Shown here in pieces: positions 7,815 to 17,067 of a stretch of DNA of 64,000 nucleotides; position 1 is the first letter of the stretch, and each line of letters opens with the position of its first letter. This DNA comes from Actinoplanes derwentensis (GTDB taxonomy: Bacteria; Actinomycetota; Actinomycetes; Mycobacteriales; Micromonosporaceae). Made by a program: the position numbers and the translations under genes. The stretch is taken from assembly GCF_900104725.1 (NCBI RefSeq), contig NZ_LT629758.1:3596001-3660000 (forward strand), read 5' to 3'. Under the pieces are notes generated by a model. The model saw nothing but the letters and a program-made list of their open reading frames with translations. It did no database searches and was not told the DNA's origin.

Positions 7815-8885
7815 TCAGGCGTAGTGATGCGTGGGGTAAGTCAGATAGCCCTGGTCACCGCCCTGATAGAACGTCGCCGCGTCCACCGGCGCCAGCGGCA
7901 GACCAGCCCGCATCCGCTCCACCAGGTCCGGGTTGGCGATGAAGCCGCGCCCGAAACTGATCAGCTCCGCGCCCAGCCCGAGCCAGTGGTCCGCTTCCGC
8001 CTGGCCGGCCTGTTTCGGTCCCATCGGCAGAACCGGGTTCACGATCAGCACGCCCGGCCACGCCTTGCGCAGCCCGAGCAGCACGTCCTGTTCCGCGGTC
8101 GCCTCCACGTGCACGTAGGCGATGTCGAGACGGGCGAGTTCGGTCAGCAGGGCCTCGTACAGCTCCGGGATCTCGGTCTCCTCGACACCCCAGAACACGC
8201 CGCCAGGCGACAGCCGGATGCCGGTGCGGGCCGCGCCGACCGCGTCCACGGTCGCCGTCACCGCCTCGACCGCGAACCGGATCCGGTTGGCGACCGAACC
8301 CCCGTAACCGTCGGTGCGCAGGTTGGCGTTGGTGGAGAGGAACTGCGAGATCAGGTAACCGTTGGCGCCGTGCAGTTCCACGCCGTCGAACCCGGCCTCG
8401 ATCGCACGGCGGGCCGCGTCGGCGTAGGACCACGCCTGCTCCGGCACCTCGGCCGTCTCCAGAGCGCGGGGAACCGGCGCCGGCCGCGGCCCGTTCGGCG
8501 TGAAGACGTCACCGGTCGCGGCGACCGCCGACGGCCCGACCGGGACCAGTCCGGTGGTCTCCGGGTGCGAGACCCGGCCGCCGTGCATCAGCTGGGCGAA
8601 GATCCGCCCGCCGTTGACGTGTACCGCATCGGTCACCGGACGCCACGACGCGACCTGCTCGGCGGTGTGCAGACCGGGCGTTCCCGGGTTGGACTGTCCG
8701 AGAAGGCTCGGCTGCACACCCTCCGAGACGATCAGCCCGGCGCTCGCCCGCTGCGCGTAGTAGGCCGCCATCGAAGCCGTCGCCAGCCCGTCGGCACCGG
8801 CCCGGACGCGGGTCATCGGGGCCATCACCATCCGGTTGGGCAGTGCCAGGTCACCGAGCTGGAAACCAGTGAAAAGCTGTGACAT
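7815..8885 (-). CDS. alkene reductase / Old Yellow Enzyme (NemA-like)
   Basis: 356-residue FMN-dependent NAD(P)H oxidoreductase. TIM-barrel landmarks are present: PNRMVMAPMTR near residue 20, FAQLMHGGR, the substrate-anchoring pair in ELHGANGYLISQFLS, NLRTDGYGGS, and FGRGFIANPDLVERM near the end. Family members reduce electrophilic alkenes and nitro compounds. A MerR gene reads divergently; between them is a promoter with a MerR-type long spacer, indicating induction by the compounds it detoxifies. Confidence 0.9.
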   Translation of the reverse strand: MSQLFTGFQLGDLALPNRMVMAPMTRVRAGADGLATASMAAYYAQRASAGLIVSEGVQPSLLGQSNPGTPGLHTAEQVASWRPVTDAVHVNGGRIFAQLMHGGRVSHPETTGLVPVGPSAVAATGDVFTPNGPRPAPVPRALETAEVPEQAWSYADAARRAIEAGFDGVELHGANGYLISQFLSTNANLRTDGYGGSVANRIRFAVEAVTATVDAVGAARTGIRLSPGGVFWGVEETEIPELYEALLTELARLDIAYVHVEATAEQDVLLGLRKAWPGVLIVNPVLPMGPKQAGQAEADHWLGLGAELISFGRGFIANPDLVERMRAGLPLAPVDAATFYQGGDQGYLTYPTHHYA

Positions 8886-8923
8886 ATCAGGATCCTCCGC
8901 GATCCGCCGGGTCAGGTGCGGCT

Positions 8924-8955
8924 ACGCTAAAACCTGACGTCGACGTGAGAGGCAA
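8924..8955 (-). promoter_or_regulatory. MerR-type promoter with operator for the OYE gene
   Basis: On the minus strand a -35-like TTGCCT (8950-8955) and -10-like TAGCGT (8924-8929) are 20 bp apart, the over-long spacing typical of MerR-activated promoters. The spacer holds the near-perfect dyad CTGACGTCGACGTGAG (8934-8949, core ACGTCGACGT). This fits repression/activation by the divergent MerR protein. Confidence 0.6.
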
Positions 8956-8990
8956 GGCCTGAGCGCCAGGTCACAGCCGGGGGAGGAAAT

Positions 8991-9389
8991 GTGCGCATCG
9001 GAGATCTCGCGGCCCGGACCGGGGTCAGTGTCCGCGCCATCCGCTACTACGAGGAGCAGGGCCTGCTCACCAGCGTGCGCAGCCCCAGCGGCCAGCGGCA
9101 CTACGCGGGCGAGCAGGTCGAGCGGATCGCGTTCATCCAGCGGCTCTACAACGCCGGCATCTCCAGCCGGACGATCGCCGAACTGCTCCCCTGCGTCGAG
9201 TCGCCGAGCACCGAGAACTCCGACGCCGCGATGGAACGGATGCGCCAGGAACGCGACCGCCTCACCGACCACATCGCCGAGCTGCAGCGCACCCGCGACG
9301 CCCTCGACCGGCTGATGACGGTCGCCGCCGACTTCCGTGAGACCCTCCCCAGCAGCGGCTTCCGCGAGGCGTTGCCCGCCGCTGGTTGA
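8991..9389 (+). CDS. MerR-family transcriptional regulator
   Basis: 132 residues from GTG 8991 with Shine-Dalgarno GGGAGGAAA directly upstream. The winged HTH is canonical (MRIGDLAARTGVSVRAIRYY, then GLLTSVRSPSGQRHY), followed by the helical linker and a coiled-coil dimerisation helix (MERMRQERDRLTDHIAELQR). There is one Cys only, so it is not a SoxR-type iron-sulfur sensor. It probably controls the divergent OYE gene. The last codons (EALPAAG) and the stop lie inside a short tandem repeat that continues into the intergenic region. Confidence 0.88.
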   Translation: MRIGDLAARTGVSVRAIRYYEEQGLLTSVRSPSGQRHYAGEQVERIAFIQRLYNAGISSRTIAELLPCVESPSTENSDAAMERMRQERDRLTDHIAELQRTRDALDRLMTVAADFRETLPSSGFREALPAAG

Positions 9390-9500
9390 CCGCGGCGCTC
9401 CCCGCCGCCGGTTGAGACCGAGACGCTGCCCGCCGCTGGTGGGGACCGAGACGCTGCCCGCCGCTAGCTAGGACCGACGGCGCTGCCTACTGCTGACTGA
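9366..9500 (+). repeat. degenerate tandem repeat, about five 28-29 bp units
   Basis: Units of the form GACGCTGCCCGCCGCTGGT-GGACCGA recur from the last codons of the merR gene to about 9500, with decreasing identity at both ends. The merR stop TGA falls in the first unit. The remaining 9501-9661 holds no gene apart from a hairpin at 9602-9633. Confidence 0.65.
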
Positions 9501-9601
9501 AAACGATCAACTGCAAACTCATTGGGTACGACACCAGAAGGCACCGTGGGGACCGCGCACTGGCCACCGCATTCGGCCCGGCGGTCGCGGAACGGCCGTA
9601 A

Positions 9602-9633
9602 GTCCCGCCGGCCTCGCGGGGTGGCCACGGGAC
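9602..9633. terminator. hairpin between convergent merR and kinase genes
   Basis: GTCCCG (9602-9607) pairs with CGGGAC (9628-9633), with an inner GGCC/GGCC pairing. It lies between two convergent genes and could end both transcripts. Confidence 0.45.
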
Positions 9634-9661
9634 TCTGCTAGCCGTACCGGAGAAAGGTTAT

Positions 9662-12600
9662 TCAGTCCGGGGTCGCCTGCAGTTCGAGGATGAAGTGGGA
9701 GCCGCCTCCGGGGCGGGGTTCGTAGTCGATCTCGCCGTGATTGGCGTGGGCCAGCCCGCGGACGATGTAAAGCCCCAGGCCAGTGCCGGTGACGTGGCGG
9801 GCGTCCCGGTCGGCGCGGGTGAGCCGGTCGAAGAGCCGGCCGCGGAACTCGTCCGGCACGCCCGGTCCGTGGTCCTCGACGGTGATCCGGACCCGTCGTT
9901 CCGCCTCGGCGATCCGGATCGCGGTGGCGCCGCCGCCGTATTTGGCCGCGTTGGTGATCAGGTTGACCAGGATCTGCTGCAGGTGCCCGGGGTGCACGAC
10001 GACCCGGCCGTCGTCGCCGAGCACCGGGACGATCTCGTCGAGGACCGAAAGTGCACGGCCGATCTCGGTACGCACCGACAGCGCCTGCCGATCGGCGTGG
10101 ATCGTGCCGGACTCGATGGTCACCATCGCCAGCACCTCCTGGACGATGTCGTCGAGTCGCCCGGCCTGCCGGTAGATCGCGTCGATGGCCTTGGCCCGGC
10201 GCTCGTCGGTTAGGCGCGACCAGTCGTCGACGAGCACTTCGGCGTGGCCACGGATCGCGGTCAGCGGGTTGCCGATCTCGTGGCCGAGCATCCCGATGAT
10301 GTCGAGTTTGAGCTGGTTGGCGGCTTCGAGTTCGGTGGCCCGGCCGGCCAGGGCGGCGGACGCGTCGTCGCGGGCGCGTTCGGCGGCACGGCGGACGGAC
10401 ACATCGGTGACCACGGCGATGAGGTGTTTGGGGCGGCCGAAGTTGTCGCGGACCAGGGACACCGTCGCCTCGGCGTCGATCCAGTGCCCTTCGGCATGTC
10501 GCAGCCGGCTCTGATGGGTGTAGGCGACGGCCTCACCGGCGAACAGCCCGGCCGTGAGCCTGGTGTGTTCGACCAGGTCATCGGGGTCGAGCAGGTCGTC
10601 GTTGTCGAACGTGACCACCTCCTCGACGGTGCGGCCGAGCATCGCGGCGTAGGCGGCGTTGGCGGCCAGCAGATGCCCGTCGAGAGCCTGGATGACCTGG
10701 CCGACGGCCGAGTTCGCGAACTGTCCACGGAACCGCTGTTCGCTTTCGGCCAGGGCGAGTTCGGCGGCGCGGGCCGCGGTCACATCGGTGTTGATCTCCA
10801 GGATCTGTGGTGCGGACTCGCCGTCACCGTCGGCGTCGGGCTGGTGCAGGACCTGACGGCTGAGCACGGTGACGGTACTCCCGTCCGCGGTCAGATGATC
10901 GAGCGGTCCGTCCCAGCGCCCGTCGCGCAGCATCAGCCGGGCATGCTCGTCACCGCCGACGCCACCGGGGAACACGGTGGCCAGGAGCTGATGGGTGATC
11001 TTGCCCTGGACCGCGGTGAGCGGCCATCCGTACAGGTCGGAGGCTCCCGCGTTCCACCACCGGATGGTGCCGTCCATCTCCCGGACGATGACCGCGTCCG
11101 GGATCAGCTCCAGCGCCCGGGCATGCCGGCGCAGTTCGGCGTCAGCGGCCCGGCGGGCGGTCACGTCCTCGACCTGGTTGACCACGTAGCGCGGGGTGCC
11201 GTCCGGCCCGCGCACCACCGCGGTGCGCACCGCCACCCAGATGGTGTGCCCGTCCCGGTGCCGGTAGCGGCGCTCGGCGAGCCCGGCGTCCTGCGGCCGC
11301 TGCAGATCAGAATCGGTCATCGTGATCAGCTCGGCGGCGGAGTACCCGGTGATCACCGTCATCGCCGGGTTGACCTGCACGTACCGGCCCACCTCGCCGG
11401 GTTGCAGGCTGCACAGGGCCACCCCGAGCGGCGAATTGTCGAAGGTGAGCCGGAACCGGTTCTCACTGACCTCCAACTCGCCGACCGCCCGGGTGCGCTG
11501 CACGGTGTCGTCGGCGTGCCGCAGCGCGGCGCTGAGACTCTCGGCGAGCAGGGCGAGCTGCTGTTCGTCGGCGTCGTCGAAGGCCCCGGCCCGTCCCGAG
11601 GTGACCTGGAGAGCGCCGGTCCCGGCGTGCAGCGGGGCGACAAGCGTCGACCTGATGCCCGCGGTGACGCCGTGGACCACGGTGGTGCCGTCGGCGAGTT
11701 CGATCGCGGCGCCGTCGGCAGCCGGGAACAGTTCGACCGCCCGTTGCGCGACCACCCGGATGGTGGCGTCCCGGTCGGCGGCCACCGTCAGGATCTCCCG
11801 CTGCACGGCGAGAGTGTGCCGCAGTCTCCGTAGTTCCCGGACGGCGGCGGCCTGGGCCTCCCGCTCGGCGGTCATGTCGAGAAGCTGGATGACTGCCCCG
11901 GTGACCCCCTCGTCGTCGACGATGGCTGAGGTCGCCGACATCACGGCCAGGTGGGAGCCGTCCCGGCGGACGAGCACCGACTCTCGTACGCCCCGGTTCC
12001 GGGTTCCGCTCGCCAGGATTGTCAGCTCCTGTTCGACTTCCTCGATCGGCCAGGTGGTGACGTCCCACCACCGCAGGCCCAGCGCTTCGGACGGGTGGTA
12101 GCCGAGCAACCGGCAGAAGGCCGGGTTGGCCAGCACGATCCGGCCCCGGTCGGCGCCGTGCACCCCGATCACGATCTTGGCGATCGGGCTGTGGTCGAAC
12201 ACCTCGGCGAACTGCCGCTCACTACGGGCCAGCTGATGCAAGGCGGTCATCACGGCGGCGCGTTCCTGCTCCAGCGAACGCAGCGCGGCCGTCGACCGTT
12301 CCAGCGATTCATCGCGGGCCGCGATGTCCTCGGCATGCCGCAGAGCCGCACCGAGCGCGTCGGCCAACAGTGTGAGCTGCTGTTCATCACCCTCGGTGAA
12401 CGCCGCCACCCGGGAACTGCCGACCATCAGCACCCCGAACGGCTCACTACCCGGAGCCCGCAATGGGGCCAACAGCAGCGACCGCGTCCCGGCGCTCACC
12501 GCGACCGACCGGTTCACCCGCGGATCGGTTCCGGTGTCGTCGCAGCGCACCGGCCCACCCGACGACATCGCCAGCCCCGCCAGTGCCTCACCCGGCCGCA

Positions 12601-13603
12601 TCGGCGGCACCTCACGCCCGGCGAGGCGCCCGATCCCGGCGACCGACCGCAACATCCCGCTCGCCGGATCGAGAACCTGCACCCCCGCACCGTCCCCGGC
12701 CGGCAGCACACTCAAGGCACGTTCGGTCATCAGCCGCAGCACGGCCTCCCGGTCGTTGGCGACCTCGGCGATCTCCCGCTGCACCGCGATCGTGCTGCGC
12801 AGCCGTACGGTCTCCCGGCTGCTGGCCCGCTCCGCGGCGGCCGTCTCGGTGACGTCGACGATCTGCGCGAGAATCTGCACCGCGATACCCGGCCCACCCC
12901 GCAACGCGGTGACGCTGAGCAGGCAGATCAGCTCCTGGCCGTCCTTGTGCTGGAAACGCCGCCGCCCCCGGAACCCGTCACGCTCACCCGACACCAGCTC
13001 GGCGAACACAGCCCGCACCTCGTCCCGGTCGTCCGGGTGCACCGTCGCCGGCAGCGGCACCCGCGCCAGCTCCAGCCCCGTGTAACCGAACAGCTCCGGC
13101 ACCGCCGGATTCGTGCGCAGCCAGTCACCGTCCGGCCCGAGCACCGCCATCGCGATCGGTGATGAATCGATCATCGTGCGAAAGCGCGCCTCACTCTGGG
13201 CGAGCGCCTTCCGGCCGCTGCTGTCCAAGATCTCACCGACGGCGTACGCCCGACCACTCCCGTCGTTGACCACGACGGTCTGCGCCCGCACCCACACCGG
13301 GGTTCCGTCACTGCGCAGCAGCACCCGTTCGATCGCGGCATACCTGGCCTTGCCGAGAGTCATCGACGAGAGGACCGCGTTGACACCGTTGACGTCCTCG
13401 TCGGCCACCAGCCCTCGCCAGGACCGGCCGATCAGCTGGTCACGGCGATACCCGAGCAGCTCACAGAAGGCCTCGTTGACCTCGGAGAGGGTGCCCACCT
13501 CGCCGGGGGCGAGACTCGTGACGACCTTCGGCACGGGACTGCGCGCGAAAGCCTCCGCCAGGACCGGCCGGTCGACCAGCGGCTCGAGGTATCCGACACC
13601 CAC
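9662..13603 (-). CDS. multi-PAS/GAF sensor histidine kinase
   Basis: 1313 residues, no obvious membrane segment, so probably a cytosolic sensor. Order of domains by eye: PAS (about 15-130), PAS (140-260), GAF (270-430), PAS (465-585), short GAF (600-705), three more PAS (715-1080), HisKA with the phospho-acceptor H1108 in GHEIGNPLTAI, and a HATPase_c domain with N-box NLITNAAKYGG, DHGPGVP and GTGLGLYIV. Cys residues are few and no haem or phytochrome motif was recognised, so the signal is unknown. No response regulator is adjacent, making it an orphan kinase. It resembles the second large kinase at 24344-27598. Confidence 0.9.
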   Translation of the reverse strand: MGVGYLEPLVDRPVLAEAFARSPVPKVVTSLAPGEVGTLSEVNEAFCELLGYRRDQLIGRSWRGLVADEDVNGVNAVLSSMTLGKARYAAIERVLLRSDGTPVWVRAQTVVVNDGSGRAYAVGEILDSSGRKALAQSEARFRTMIDSSPIAMAVLGPDGDWLRTNPAVPELFGYTGLELARVPLPATVHPDDRDEVRAVFAELVSGERDGFRGRRRFQHKDGQELICLLSVTALRGGPGIAVQILAQIVDVTETAAAERASSRETVRLRSTIAVQREIAEVANDREAVLRLMTERALSVLPAGDGAGVQVLDPASGMLRSVAGIGRLAGREVPPMRPGEALAGLAMSSGGPVRCDDTGTDPRVNRSVAVSAGTRSLLLAPLRAPGSEPFGVLMVGSSRVAAFTEGDEQQLTLLADALGAALRHAEDIAARDESLERSTAALRSLEQERAAVMTALHQLARSERQFAEVFDHSPIAKIVIGVHGADRGRIVLANPAFCRLLGYHPSEALGLRWWDVTTWPIEEVEQELTILASGTRNRGVRESVLVRRDGSHLAVMSATSAIVDDEGVTGAVIQLLDMTAEREAQAAAVRELRRLRHTLAVQREILTVAADRDATIRVVAQRAVELFPAADGAAIELADGTTVVHGVTAGIRSTLVAPLHAGTGALQVTSGRAGAFDDADEQQLALLAESLSAALRHADDTVQRTRAVGELEVSENRFRLTFDNSPLGVALCSLQPGEVGRYVQVNPAMTVITGYSAAELITMTDSDLQRPQDAGLAERRYRHRDGHTIWVAVRTAVVRGPDGTPRYVVNQVEDVTARRAADAELRRHARALELIPDAVIVREMDGTIRWWNAGASDLYGWPLTAVQGKITHQLLATVFPGGVGGDEHARLMLRDGRWDGPLDHLTADGSTVTVLSRQVLHQPDADGDGESAPQILEINTDVTAARAAELALAESEQRFRGQFANSAVGQVIQALDGHLLAANAAYAAMLGRTVEEVVTFDNDDLLDPDDLVEHTRLTAGLFAGEAVAYTHQSRLRHAEGHWIDAEATVSLVRDNFGRPKHLIAVVTDVSVRRAAERARDDASAALAGRATELEAANQLKLDIIGMLGHEIGNPLTAIRGHAEVLVDDWSRLTDERRAKAIDAIYRQAGRLDDIVQEVLAMVTIESGTIHADRQALSVRTEIGRALSVLDEIVPVLGDDGRVVVHPGHLQQILVNLITNAAKYGGGATAIRIAEAERRVRITVEDHGPGVPDEFRGRLFDRLTRADRDARHVTGTGLGLYIVRGLAHANHGEIDYEPRPGGGSHFILELQATPD

Positions 13604-13638
13604 CTACCCCTGATCGGCCGACCGCTGATTATCGTGAG

Positions 13639-14025
13639 TCAGCTCTCGCCGCCTTCTTTACGGCGCAACTCCTCCTCACGGCGACGCAGGTCGGCTTCCC
13701 ACTTCTTCATCAGGTCGTCGTCGTCCTTCTTGTTGATGGTCTTCAGGAAATCCGGGTCGTCGTCAGGCGCCCGAGGACGTTCCTTCTCCGGAAAGCCACT
13801 GCCCGGCCGCCAGGTGGTGCCGTTGCTGAGCTTCACCGGACGCGCCGGACGACCGGCCACGAACCAGGCGATACCACCGATCGGCGAGAACAACAGAATC
13901 AGGAACACCCAGACGACCCGGGGCAGAGCCCGGACCTCATGCTCCTCGGCAGAAAGACAGGAGATCAGCGCGCAGACGATCAACACCAGGTCGACCAGCA
14001 CGAACAGGGAGTAGAGACGAATCAC
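13639..14025 (-). CDS. PLDc_N-type small membrane protein
   Basis: 128 residues from GTG 14025 (VIRLYSLFVL); an in-frame ATG at 14079 would add a tail unlike the family. Two transmembrane segments (LFVLVDLVLIVCALIS and VVWVFLILLFSPIGGIAWFVAG) match the phospholipase D N-terminal (PLDc_N) hairpin common in actinomycetes. The C-terminal half is charged (DDDPDFLKTINKKDDDDLM, then a KWEADLRRREEEL coiled-coil). Function unknown; the tail should face the cytoplasm. Confidence 0.75.
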   Translation of the reverse strand: MIRLYSLFVLVDLVLIVCALISCLSAEEHEVRALPRVVWVFLILLFSPIGGIAWFVAGRPARPVKLSNGTTWRPGSGFPEKERPRAPDDDPDFLKTINKKDDDDLMKKWEADLRRREEELRRKEGGES

Positions 14026-14050
14026 GCGACGATGATGCCAAATGATCTTC

Positions 14051-14134
14051 AACGGGGTGACCCCGTTCCCCTCAATCACCCCGTTCCCTTCCTCGGGCCA
14101 GCCCGGTCCCCTCTCCCTCGGGCCAGCCCGGTCC
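14051..14134. repeat. dyad and direct repeat in intergenic DNA
   Basis: AACGGGGT-G-ACCCCGTT (14051-14067) is a perfect dyad. It is followed by a 19-bp direct repeat, CCTCGGGCCAGCCCGGTCC, at 14091-14109 and 14116-14134. They lie between the ABC-F stop and the PLDc_N gene start; the dyad may end the ABC-F transcript. Confidence 0.5.
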
Positions 14135-14173
14135 GGATCGATCTGGCTTTGCGCGGCACGGGTCGGGCCCCGG

Positions 14174-15793
14174 TCAGGACTGACCGTGCTGGTCCGCTGT
14201 CGGGTCGCCCAGGTTCAGGCGTGGCCAGATGGACAGGTCGCTGAGCAGGCGGCGGTCGTGCGTGGCGATCACGACAGCAGCCGAGGTGGCGAACAAAGCC
14301 GCGGTCAGCTCGTCGACCAAGGCGGACGACAGATGGTTGGTCGGTTCGTCGAAGATCAGCAGGTTCGGCCGTTCCGCCAGCCGCAGGGCCAGGTCCAGCC
14401 GTCGCTGCTGGCCTTGCGACAGCAAACGCACCGGGGTACGCAACGCCTCAGCATCAAGCAACCCCATCGTCCCCCGCCCCTGAAGAAGCTGGTGGGCGGT
14501 GGTGTCGGCCGGCCACTCCGGCACTTCTTGACCGACCAGGCCCACCCGGGTCTCCGCCGACCGGTGCACAGCGCCGGAACCCGGTGCCAGCCGCTCCGCC
14601 AGCACTGACAACAGCGTGGACTTGCCGGTCCCGTTGCCACCGGTGACGAGCAGCCGATCACCACCGGACAGAGCGACGGAAACCGGTCCGTCCATCCGGC
14701 CCGGAACCGACACTCCCTCAGCCCTCAGCAACGGAACCCCTTTGCGGATGTCCAGATCGGGCCACCGCAGTGTCGGCGGCGGCGCCGGAACCGTGATCCG
14801 ATGCGCTTCCAGAGCCTCCCGTTCCCGATTGAGCGCCTGCACCACTCCGGGTGTGTGGGACTGGCGTTTGTGCTTGTCGACGCCCTTGTCCGGCCGCCAA
14901 CCGGTGGTGAGCCGGCTCCGCGCCCGGTCCACGGCCGCGGTCAGTCGACCATGCTCGGCCTGCTGTTCGGCATAGTCCTGCTCCCAGGACACCCGGTCCC
15001 GCCGCCGCCCTTCCTGCCACTCGTCATACCCGCCGGTGTAGACGTGACCCATTCCGTCCGCACTGGGGTCGAGGTCGAGGAACTGCCGGCTGACGTCCCG
15101 CAGCAACTGCCGGTCGTGGCTCACCACTGCCAGACCACCCGGGTGAGCTCGTAGTCGGCCGGTCAGGAAGTCCAGCCCGGCCGCATCCAGGTGGTTGGTG
15201 GGCTCGTCCAGCAACAGGATGTCGTGCTGCGCCCCGAGCAGACACGCCAGCCGAACCCGATACCGCTGCCCCACCGACAGGGTCCGCAGCTCCCGACCCC
15301 GGTCGGTGCACGCACTCAACGCCTCCAGCGCCACGTCCACCCGACGCTCGGCATCCCAAGCGTCGAGCCGGGTGGCACTCTCCAGCGCCGCCGAATACCG
15401 CTCCCCCACCGCAGTGCCGGTTCTCGCCTCACCTTTCGAAGGGGTGCCGTCGGTGTCGTAGTTCGCCGCCAGGGCGGCCGCGGCTTCGTCCAACTCCGCC
15501 AGGGCCGTACGCGAATCGGCCAGGGCGGCATTCGTCAGCGTGCCCACGGTGTCACCCGGGGCGGCTTGCAGGGCCTGGGCCGCGAGGCCGATGGTTCCGG
15601 ACCGGTGCACCGCCCCCTCGTCAGGGGTCAGCAGCCCGGCCAGGACGTGCAGAAGTGTGGTCTTGCCCCGGCCGTTCTCGCCTACGACAGCGAGTCGGGT
15701 GCCGGATGAGACGGTGATGGAAACGCGGTCGAGGACCTGACGCGCTCCGAGTCGGACAGTGACGTTATCGGCACGCAGGTGCGCGAGAGACAT
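14174..15793 (-). CDS. ABC-F ribosomal protection ATPase (antibiotic resistance type)
   Basis: 539 residues with two ABC cassettes and no membrane domain. First cassette: Walker [10 protein letters not shown] (38-46), signature [11 protein letters not shown], Walker [12 protein letters not shown]. Second: GGNGTGKST near residue 384, signature [22 protein letters not shown]. Between them is the interdomain linker (charged, [20 protein letters not shown]) that in ARE ABC-F proteins reaches the peptidyl-transferase centre. The closest style is the TlrC/OleB/VarM group giving macrolide, lincosamide or streptogramin resistance. The 5' region with a leader ORF supports drug-inducible expression. 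Natural drug unknown. Confidence 0.88.
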   Translation of the reverse strand: MSLAHLRADNVTVRLGARQVLDRVSITVSSGTRLAVVGENGRGKTTLLHVLAGLLTPDEGAVHRSGTIGLAAQALQAAPGDTVGTLTNAALADSRTALAELDEAAAALAANYDTDGTPSKGEARTGTAVGERYSAALESATRLDAWDAERRVDVALEALSACTDRGRELRTLSVGQRYRVRLACLLGAQHDILLLDEPTNHLDAAGLDFLTGRLRAHPGGLAVVSHDRQLLRDVSRQFLDLDPSADGMGHVYTGGYDEWQEGRRRDRVSWEQDYAEQQAEHGRLTAAVDRARSRLTTGWRPDKGVDKHKRQSHTPGVVQALNREREALEAHRITVPAPPPTLRWPDLDIRKGVPLLRAEGVSVPGRMDGPVSVALSGGDRLLVTGGNGTGKSTLLSVLAERLAPGSGAVHRSAETRVGLVGQEVPEWPADTTAHQLLQGRGTMGLLDAEALRTPVRLLSQGQQRRLDLALRLAERPNLLIFDEPTNHLSSALVDELTAALFATSAAVVIATHDRRLLSDLSIWPRLNLGDPTADQHGQS

Positions 15794-15893
15794 GATCGGG
15801 AAGCTCCGCAGCTCAGGAATGAGCCGGGTAGCCGTGTGGGGCCGCCCGGCAGGACACCGAGACGGCGGGGCAAATCCGTAGGTCGCGCCGCCG

Positions 15894-15938
15894 TCAGCGG
15901 CTGCTGCGGATCCTCATGAATGCGATTCCCTCGTACAT
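15894..15938 (-). CDS. leader peptide of the ABC-F gene
   Basis: [17 protein letters not shown], 14 residues, whose ATG lies 7 nt after a -10 hexamer, so the transcript should be leaderless. A nested ATG at 15917 (MRIRSSR) has a GAGGGA ribosome site 9 nt upstream. Downstream, before the ABC-F ATG, are mutually exclusive-looking stems: GACGGCGG/CCGCCGTC and GCCGGG/CCCGGC. uORFs with stall-dependent attenuation are known for ABC-F and erm genes; use here is inferred. Confidence 0.5.
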   Translation of the reverse strand: MYEGIAFMRIRSSR

Positions 15939-15945
15939 GGCAGCA

Positions 15946-15984
15946 ACGCTAGCGGTCCCCGCACTCCCCGGACAACCCATTTTC
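15946..15984 (-). promoter_or_regulatory. WhiB7-like promoter of the ABC-F gene
   Basis: Minus-strand -35 TTGTCC (15970-15975) and -10 TAGCGT (15946-15951) with an 18-bp spacer. An A/T-rich block, AAAAT, lies just upstream of the -35 (15979-15983). This is the arrangement of WhiB7-dependent promoters that drive antibiotic-resistance genes in actinobacteria. The assignment is by pattern only. Confidence 0.5.
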
Positions 15985-16007
15985 AGATGTTCTCATCATC
16001 CAGATGT
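15984..16007 (+). promoter_or_regulatory. direct repeat upstream of the TetR-like gene
   Basis: CAGATGT occurs at 15984-15990 and 16001-16007, 17 bp apart centre to centre, in the region shared by the divergent ABC-F and TetR-like genes. It may be a regulator binding site. Confidence 0.3.
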
Positions 16008-16026
16008 CGGGTGTATCTTTCCTGGC

Positions 16027-17067
16027 ATGGCCCGGTTGACACGAGCACAACAGCAGGCACGCACTCGGACCGCCGTGCTCGGCGCGGCGATCGAGGAGTT
16101 CGCCGAGCACGGCTATGCCGACGCCAAGATCGACCGGATCGCCTCCCGCGTCGATCTGACCCGTGGCGCCGTCTATTCGAACTTCCCGAGCAAGCGATCC
16201 CTCTACCTGGCAGTCCTGCTGGACTCGTGGCCACATGCCTCCCTCGGGGCCACGGAAACACTCGTCACCGACGTCACCGGCGCGGCTGAGGCATTCGCGC
16301 GAGCCTGGCTTGAGCGGCTGCCGCTCGCCACCGACAACGTGGCCGTCGCCCGGCTGCGCTCCCGATCGGTGACCGGCGTGTTCGACGACGATCCGGGCCG
16401 CGCCGTCCTGGGTGAGCTGACCCGCCTCGAGGCGCTGCTGCTGGCACTCTCGCTGGAGTCCTGCCCACCCGTGGCGACCCGCCGGGTGCGCCTCGCCGAG
16501 CTGATCCTCACCCTGCTGCACGGCGCTGACCACCTCGCCGGGGCTGCGCCCGGCTTCGGCGACCCCTTCGACGTGGCGAGAGCTTGCGGTCACCTGACCA
16601 GCCTCGACCTGGCCGATGTCTGGGCTCCCCCACACCTTGATTTCGTACGGGACGCCGAGCTCTGCGACGACCCCTGGCCCGAACCCGAGGACGGTGTGGT
16701 CGTCGTGCTCGGCGCAGCCCGCCTCAGTGCCGCCGAGGAGGCGGTCCGCGCCGCGCGCCCCGGGGAACGGGTGACGATCGCGGTGGTGACCGGCAGTCCC
16801 ACCGAGACCGGCGCGCTGGTTCGACTGCGCATCGGCGGGCTGGCGACCTGTCTGCGGCAGACGTTCCCGGCCGCTGCCGCTCCCCCGGTGCACATCGACC
16901 TCGACGACGGCCCCGCTCTCGCCGCCGCCATCGGTGCCGAGGTCTCCGACGACACCGAGACAGCCGTCCGTGTCCGAGCCGGCCGGATCGTCGCCCGCGC
17001 TCACGGCCGGGGCGCAGGTCACGCCGTCGCGATGGCCCTGCCTCCGACCGAAACGGCGCGATCATGA
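16027..17067 (+). CDS. TetR-family regulator with long C-terminal extension
   Basis: 346 residues from ATG 16027 (MARLTRAQQQARTR); the frame is open upstream to 15916, but that part covers the ABC-F promoter. The HTH is canonical (AAIEEFAEHGYADAKIDRIA, then LTRGAVYSNFPSKRSLYLAV). Residues about 60-200 resemble a TetR ligand domain. The last 130 residues (VVVVLGAARLSAAEEAVRAA ... RIGGLATCLRQTFP) are an unrecognised alpha/beta segment, making the protein half as long again as usual TetR proteins. It overlaps the next gene by 4 bp and heads an operon with the PPDK-like enzyme. Confidence 0.8.
   Translation: MARLTRAQQQARTRTAVLGAAIEEFAEHGYADAKIDRIASRVDLTRGAVYSNFPSKRSLYLAVLLDSWPHASLGATETLVTDVTGAAEAFARAWLERLPLATDNVAVARLRSRSVTGVFDDDPGRAVLGELTRLEALLLALSLESCPPVATRRVRLAELILTLLHGADHLAGAAPGFGDPFDVARACGHLTSLDLADVWAPPHLDFVRDAELCDDPWPEPEDGVVVVLGAARLSAAEEAVRAARPGERVTIAVVTGSPTETGALVRLRIGGLATCLRQTFPAAAAPPVHIDLDDGPALAAAIGAEVSDDTETAVRVRAGRIVARAHGRGAGHAVAMALPPTETARS

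Noticed and set aside
10244..11833. 529-aa plus-strand ORF opposite the first kinase
   Set aside because: Composition is the typical GC-rich shadow of a coding strand; no recognisable motif.
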